Shown one piece after another: positions 57,601 through 64,000 of a stretch of DNA of 64,000 nt. The number at the start of each line of letters is the position of its first letter. Positions within the stretch are counted from its first letter, which is position 1. The notes beneath the pieces are model-generated. The model was not told where the DNA came from, ran no database searches, and worked only from the letters and a program-made list of their open reading frames with translations. Position numbers and translations under genes: made by a program. The DNA is taken from contig NC_133395.1 in the NCBI RefSeq assembly GCF_047511655.1, positions 74,681,910 to 74,745,909 on the forward strand. Reading direction: 5' to 3'. This stretch comes from Castor canadensis (lineage: Eukaryota > Chordata > Mammalia > Rodentia > Castoridae).

Positions 57601-60600
57601 TTTTTAGGTCACAGTATGAATTCCCTCTCTCAAGAAAGCCACCCTCCCAACCTCCCTTGAAGTGCTCCCATAATGCTTTGCACCTCTCCTGCCAGTTAAG
57701 AGCCAAACTTTGAAATGTTGGAGCCTTGGAGACCCCTCTCCCCCTCAATGAAGTGTGAGTGTCCCCAGAATTGAATCATAGCACAGTGCCTAGCACATAG
57801 TGGAGCTCAACAAGTACAGGGAATGTTGGGTAAATTTTCCCTGTAGGTATTCATGGACTATTTCCAACACAAACCTTAAGACCAAACCCGAATGTTCTAG
57901 ATCTCTCAGGGGTATGAGGTGTGTTTAATTCTGAAGCATGGTTTGTCTCTGGTGTCCTATGGTCCACCTGTTCTCTAGTTTCTCTGGCCTGTCCTACAAC
58001 CTCTGACCGGGGGTATTTTAGTCCCTTTTGCTGCATGTGCATCTTGGGTCATTTGCCTTTCTGGTACCATTTATCCAGAGATGACCTTCCATGCCTCACC
58101 TCACCCTGCACAGCCCAGTAAGTACCTCCTTCCAGCCACCTCTACTCCTGTTTAAGCTGACCCCAGCCAACACATATATCAGTTAGTTCACACTAGCGCT
58201 GTCACTCTGGCTTGCATTCTGCACAGGGTGCTTGATTCCACCATAATCTGCCAGTTGCCCATAGCTTCTATGTGTTTGGAGCACATGTGTGTGAGCCACA
58301 CCCTTTTCTTCCTGTGCTCCTATAAAAGCAAGGCATGTTGTTTTCCCTGTGGGTAGCAGAAAGAGCAGTGGGATCCTATTCCTGCCTTATCACCTATGAG
58401 CGGTTTACTTAGGGAAAATCATTGTCCTCACTAAGCTCCATTTCTTTATCTGTAAAGTGGAGATAATAAATGGAACATTTCCAAGTATATTGTGAAAACT
58501 GAACAAGGTGATTCTGTAATTCTCTACCTAATGTCCGAGGTCTTCCCAGGTCCAAGGTTCTCAACATACTTTTTGTGTCAAATACGGCATGTACTATTTG
58601 AGAAGGTTGGACCCCCATAAGACAATGTAGGAAGTATCTGTAATATAAACATGGGGAGACTAATGACAGTCATCTCCTTCCTCCTTCCAGTGGTTTCTTT
58701 CTTTATCCCTGGTCTTACAGCCAAGCTGCCCAGAGGAAACCTGTTTTGATTTCCAGGGAATTCCTGTTGCTCAAAGATCACTGCAGCAGATGTCCTCCTA
58801 CCGGAATTGATGTCTTGACTGACACTCTGTCAATACCCTGTCAACGCCCAAGCCCTCTGAATGCTCACCCCACAGGCAGCCCGTGTCCTGTGCGTGGCTG
58901 CCCCATCAGCTAAGGGGTTGAGTTGCATACTTACCAAGAATCAGCTGTGTTTCTTCTCAGATCTGTTTATGCCAGTTGTAAAGTTTCTTGTGATTTTAAA
59001 TTTGTTTAAACAAAATGAAAATTAATAAAATTAATGTGAAAATAATGAAAAAAACCCTCTGTGAATGCTAAGATGGATTCTTTGAAAAGACTACCTGGAG
59101 GGTAGTATGGAATTGACAATAGGTAAAATAACTGTTAAAGCTTGAGGGAAATTATAAAAATCTGGAAGGATACTGCACTCGTATTGCTTTGGAAATGTCT
59201 AAGTTCTTGCTCTACTTTTAAAAGGTGAGAATTGAAAATCATATATAATGCATTTTGAAAGACTACATTAAACATCAGAAGACTGGCGAACGAATGTACA
59301 CCTTAATGTTGCAAATTGAAATGTTTTTAGAATGTGTGTATTCATGTTTAATAGTTCCTGTCTTAAAAGATATATATTTTAAAGTTAGTTAACCACACCT
59401 GGTGTTGATGGAACTGGATGAGAGGGTTTCTGCTGTCCCCTGGCTAGCAGCCTCCAAGTGAACCCTCTCTTCCGTTCCTCCATCACTTTTCTCACTGACT
59501 TTATGTTTCACTCAACTAGCCTCTTAACAGTCACAGAAAATGAAACCAGTTCTGAGCTCAGAGCCAACTTTCTTTACACCATTCCATGCTGCCTGTATTG
59601 GGAGTGGACCCAAGAGTCATGTAGCATCTTGTTCTGGTTGTCTCCTGCTGCATTTGTTATGTACGTTGTTTGAAAGTCTTTTCCCACCTTGCACCCTACA
59701 AGCAGTGTAAGCCCAGTGAGGAGACAGGCAATTAAAACCAAAACAGGTCCTGGCAAGGTGTTTAAAGAATGGTGCTCATTCTGCTTCTGCTGGCATTGCT
59801 AAAAACACTGAAGATGACACTGGTGATGTCTGGGGACAGGAAGGAGCCCCTCCTTCTCCAGTCTCCAACCCCTGCACACTGTTGTGCTCACAGTCCTAGT
59901 GGATTCCATACTCACCTGGGAGATTTCCAGGTGTATAAACAGGAAGTTTAAATGTGCCCAGTATCACATTGTTTTCAAAGGCGAAACTGTCATTTTCCAA
60001 CAAGCCAATTATTCTCCCCAACCAAACTTTAGATGTATGGCTCTCAGACATTTTCTGATGTGATACACATGGCTGATGGATGGTGTTTCTATGTGAAATA
60101 CCCCCTGGATTCTGACAATATCAAAAGCATTTTGATTTTTTTTTTAATCTACTGGAACAGAGCTTGCTAATTGCCTACCAAAAATCCTTTCTTACCCTCC
60201 CCTCCTTGGTCACAGAACTCCCAAGTTCTCTTTCAACGAGGTGTGGCCATGTGACTAAGTGCAGGTCAACAAGATGTGAACAGAAGTAAACAGAAGTTTC
60301 CGGAAATTTCCATGAAGATTGCTAACTGAGCTGGAGCCCCATTCCCTATGCCCCTGTCTGCACTTCCTGGAGGGCAGTGGAAGGCAGGAGGCTCCTGTAA
60401 CTACCTGGCTTAGAGGAGCTAAGATAGTGGTGCAGTTATGTAGAGAAGGAGCCCGGCTCTGGAGGACCATGGAGTCATCGCACCAAAGTGCTGAGCCTCA
60501 TATGCTCTATGGCCCAGATCCAAATCCTGTGAAGAGAGAAGCAGCAGGTGACACTGATGGGGCTGTTCCTTTGGGCCTCTTGGTGACTGGGATCCTGGAA

Positions 60601-63600
60601 GGCCAGTATGGGGCCTCATAGATTTGGATGGAGAGGCATTCATTTGCCCTGCTTCTCTGTAGCATCTGCCATGTTCCAGTGCACAGGGACGTGGAGCACA
60701 CACAGGACCTTTAAGTACCAAAATTTTTACAATTTTGGGAACTCCAGAGCCTCCCCCCAACCCTAGGACTCTGTGGTAAAGGCAGTGCTGTAGTGCCCCA
60801 CTGAGGGCAGCAACATGGGCCAATGGATCTTAAGGCCAAGAACTGATAGTGGCCTTTGACCATGTCTCAGGGCCAGACAAAACTGGGGGTGCCTTAGAGT
60901 GTCCTGAATTCCTTGGGTGGGCCATTTGGTGAGACTTGAGTTGTGGCCTCAGTTATACTCCCTGGCCGGCAGAGCTTAGGAACAAGTGACACAATCAGAT
61001 GACAGGGCAGCCTGGGATATTTCAGCCAGGAAAGGCTGCATTATTTCAGGAGGACCCCTCTTTGACCTGGCTGCCCTCTCAGACTGACCTGCCTTGGCAA
61101 AATGCAGACCGTTGGTTTATGTCTTCTTTTACCTCACCTTCAGCAATGGAATCTTTTTGAGAACGAAGGCTAGAGGTCTTTTCATTCTGGAAGAAGAAGG
61201 CATAGATGTGAGAATAGGATCACAACTGCTAAACTACTGGTTACATGTTTTTTCTGTATTAGAACAAGATTCAGTCTGGCTGAATTGGTCAGATAACAAG
61301 AGTATTTTCCTTGAGATTTTACTCGATTTCTAACTACCAACTCATATGTAGTATTTTCTAGGTGAATATTTTCTGCATCCAGTCAACTTATTTTATCTGT
61401 GGTGGTGTGTGATCTGCTGACATTTTAGAAGAATTACTACTGACATCCAGTCAACACGATCAGTTTTTGTGAAACAGACAATCCCAGAAAATACAATTTT
61501 TAGGGCTGGAATGAAACTTCAAGATCCTCCGGTCCCATTCCTCCTTGTTTTATAGATCAGCAGAATGAGTACTGGAGGAAATCCCATGGCTAATTAAGGT
61601 GAACTTGAGAGTGGAACTCAGGGAGCCTTAATTCACAAACAGCAATAAACATTTTAGTCTGCAATTTTACAATTTAGGTTCCCAATCGAATGGTCCAGAT
61701 GCACTACGTAAGAGCTCAGGTTCTTGTTTTCAGTACATTTTTCTTGGAATGAATTTAGAATGTTTCCTGAGGTACCTGCAGTCAAATTGGGCAAAATAAT
61801 AATAGAATCACCGCGTGGTTTCTTTACACAAGATCCAGGTCACTGGTGAAGATTTTGCTCACCTCTTTTACCCCTGGAGGGCAAGCATTCTGTAAATGGT
61901 AGTATCCTGATTTTGTTGAACTGAGTATCCCTTTCCTCATTTCTCCTCTGTGCCTCTTCTTGTCTCCACTTCTCCCCTTTCCTCCTTTCTCTCTTCTTCT
62001 TTTCACCTTACTCCATCCAGTTCCCTCCCCCGCCACTGCATTTGAACTTGCAGATCGATTTCTTCCTAGGTCTGCCTGCATCAGGGCATAAAGTCCATAC
62101 AGGACTTTTGTCCCCACCAGCACACTTCTCCTTTTTATTTTTTTCTCTCTCTTCCTTCCTGCCCCCGAGCTTTCCTTTTCCAAGTTGCAAGTCTATCAAA
62201 ATTAATGAAGGATTTGTTTTCTCCATGTCAAATGCATGCTGAAATTACTGTGTTTCTAAATCAGCCAATAGTGCCCTATGATGTTGACAATCTCCCAAGA
62301 TCTCCCCCTGTGGCATCTCTTAATGACCTTGGGAACAAGATTGCAGAGATGTGGAAAGCTTGGGACATGATAGAATCTTCTCCCGATCTCTGCTTGCCTG
62401 GTTCCCTTATTTTCTATGTTGAACATGTGCGGGGCTCTAAGCTGGAGTCAGCAGCTAGGTTATACCGTGTGATCAGTATTCCACGCAGCTGCCAAGGAAA
62501 AACTGAAGACATATGATTTTGCTGGCAGAGCAGGTGTCCTGCTTTGAGCTGTAACATAGCTGCTGAGCAATAGCTCATGAAATGACCTTCTTTTCAATTT
62601 ATTAAAGGGCAAGCATTTCTTGGAAAATCCATATATTTCACAGAGCTCTAAATCAAGACTCCATCGACCACAGCCTTCTCCAAGTCTCTTGCTCTGACTT
62701 TGACTTTCATGGACTCAGGCATTAAGCCAATCATATCTTCCTCTTAGTTATTAGGAGGCCCTGCTTTTAAATTGCATCTCAGAATGGGGAGTGTGCACTG
62801 TGGGCTGAACGTGCAGAGTCTGCTTTCTTCAGATGAGTCACTTGGGTTGAATAGTGCTGTATCTCCTTTGTCCCAAAGCCAGGGACAGCTGCTTTTCTGT
62901 TGGCGAAAAGGAGGAAAATGCTGGGAGATCAGTTCCTACATTTCACAGATGGGCTGACACCCTCCCCCTAGTTCTGGTCAATACAATGGGCTTGGGAAAT
63001 GGGGATGGAGAGGATGCTCTTGCTCCTGTATTAACTTGACTCTGTGGGCCATGCCTCGACTCTCAGCCTGTGACTTGTGCTTGTGGTTGATCTGCCTGGG
63101 AGCCACAAAGGAAGCACAGGTGAACTGGGTGTGCCCGCACCAACCTCAGCATGAACCTTCTCCTCCATAATGTCCTGCTCGCCCCGTCCTCCTGTGCATC
63201 CAGCAGAAGCATCTCCTTCCGGCACTGGGTGAGCAGGCATGCGCTGAGGATCTGTCATAATCTCAGAGGGGACTCTTAAGTGGCTCCAGGATGCAGGAGT
63301 AAAAATATCCCAGGGGCTATTCTGCCCAAAGGTCCCTGGATGAATAGAGATAAGTGAATTAACAGCATGCATATGATGGAAGGCAATCTGTCTTCTAGCC
63401 AGAGCAAAACCTACTGCTAACACAGATAGGTCTCCTTAATCCTGTTGAGGCCACCTTAATCAAAATAAGTTATGTCTCTATAGTTCCAGGAGAAACAATT
63501 GCATTTGGCCTTGGAGGCAGAAATCTAAAATTCTCCTAAAAAATGCACCAGGTGGATGCATAAGCTACTCAATAATGTACTGAGAACTTGCAGGTTAAGT

Positions 63601-63904
63601 TCAAAATAGTTCCAGACCTGCTTCAAGAAACACAAGCTGTGGGACAGGTTGTCCTGCTGAAATGGGCACAGAGTCCCTCTGAGCAATAGGTCAAGCTGTT
63701 GTGGTTACCATGGCCCATACATACCATGCCCTTGCCAAACACATAGCTCTCCCAGTTCTGAATTGTCCCAAGGCATGACCAAGACGTGACGCTCATGATA
63801 AGACAGTTCCTTCCCAAACTAACTGCCTTTATCCCACTGAGTTCTCTAAGCTTGCATGTCTTTGATTTTGCTAGTTTTAGAGACTATAAACTGACTTTAT
63901 GCTA
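57601..63904. other. Intergenic, mostly unassigned
   Basis: MIR copies lie at about 58355-58510 (ctccatttctttatctgtaa) and 61520-61630 (tgttttatagatcagcagaa). Pyrimidine-rich stretches occur at 61930-62170. No gene, RNA gene or recent repeat was recognised. Confidence 0.45.
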
Positions 63905-64000
63905 TGTATTGAATTATGCATCCCCAGAACTCATACACCGAAGCCTTAGCCCAAAATGTGACAATTTGGAGATAGGGCCATTAGGGTTAAGTAAGGTCAT
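63905..64000 (+). mobile_element. MLT1 LTR, cut by the window end
   Basis: tgtattgaattatgcatccc, ccgaagccttagcccaaaat and gtgacaatttggagataggg are the first ~95 nt of an MLT1 LTR. The rest lies outside the window. Confidence 0.8.

Noticed and set aside
62205-62516. 103-residue ORF with a NKIAEMWKAW segment resembling an HMG box
   Set aside because: Only a few residues match, the rest of an HMG fold is missing, and no processed-pseudogene features are present.

Overview
The window is mammalian nuclear DNA containing one complete protein-coding gene, HSPH1 (the Hsp110-class chaperone HSP105), on the + strand. Its 18 coding exons run from the ATG at 17102 to the stop at 40029, and the last polyadenylation signal lies at 40674-40679. 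Every inferred intron is GT-AG. The joined exons total 2580 nt, giving an 859-residue protein that ends in the acidic tail NMDLD. I assembled the exons by reading frames and splice sites against remembered Hsp110 family sequence, without an alignment tool.

The repeat content points to a rodent that is not a mouse or rat. There are about nineteen SINE copies. Many are dimers of a 7SL/B1-like 5' half (gcctgtaatcccagct) and an ID-like tRNA-derived 3' half (ctgagttcaa..cccagtac), the B1-dID layout reported from squirrel-, dormouse- and beaver-type rodents. No B2 elements were seen. Beaver-like (Castorimorpha) is my best guess and remains an inference. Older repeats include MaLR/MLT1 LTRs, MER20, MER5A, Tigger2-like elements, MIR and L1 3' ends.

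Layout. 1-16200 is repeat-rich intergenic DNA. It holds one speculative small-protein model: a signal-peptide-like exon at 2424-2515 and a frame-compatible exon at 10913-10982. 16200-17600 is a CpG island and promoter with twin ZNF143-type sites, a GC box, a CCAAT box, two heat-shock-element arrays and a weak TATA-like sequence. 17102-40700 is HSPH1. Exon 12 (132 nt, 44 codons, in frame on both sides) is the cassette whose skipping gives the HSP105-beta isoform. 40700-64000 is intergenic, with many LTR and SINE insertions, one unexplained minus-strand exon-like ORF at 56652-56924, and an MLT1 LTR cut off by the window end.

Together the promoter and gene form a heat-inducible chaperone locus. 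HSF1-type sites sit directly upstream of the presumed start, and the splicing cassette can switch the protein between the constitutive alpha and the heat-induced beta form. No rRNA, tRNA gene, CRISPR array or bacterial feature is present.
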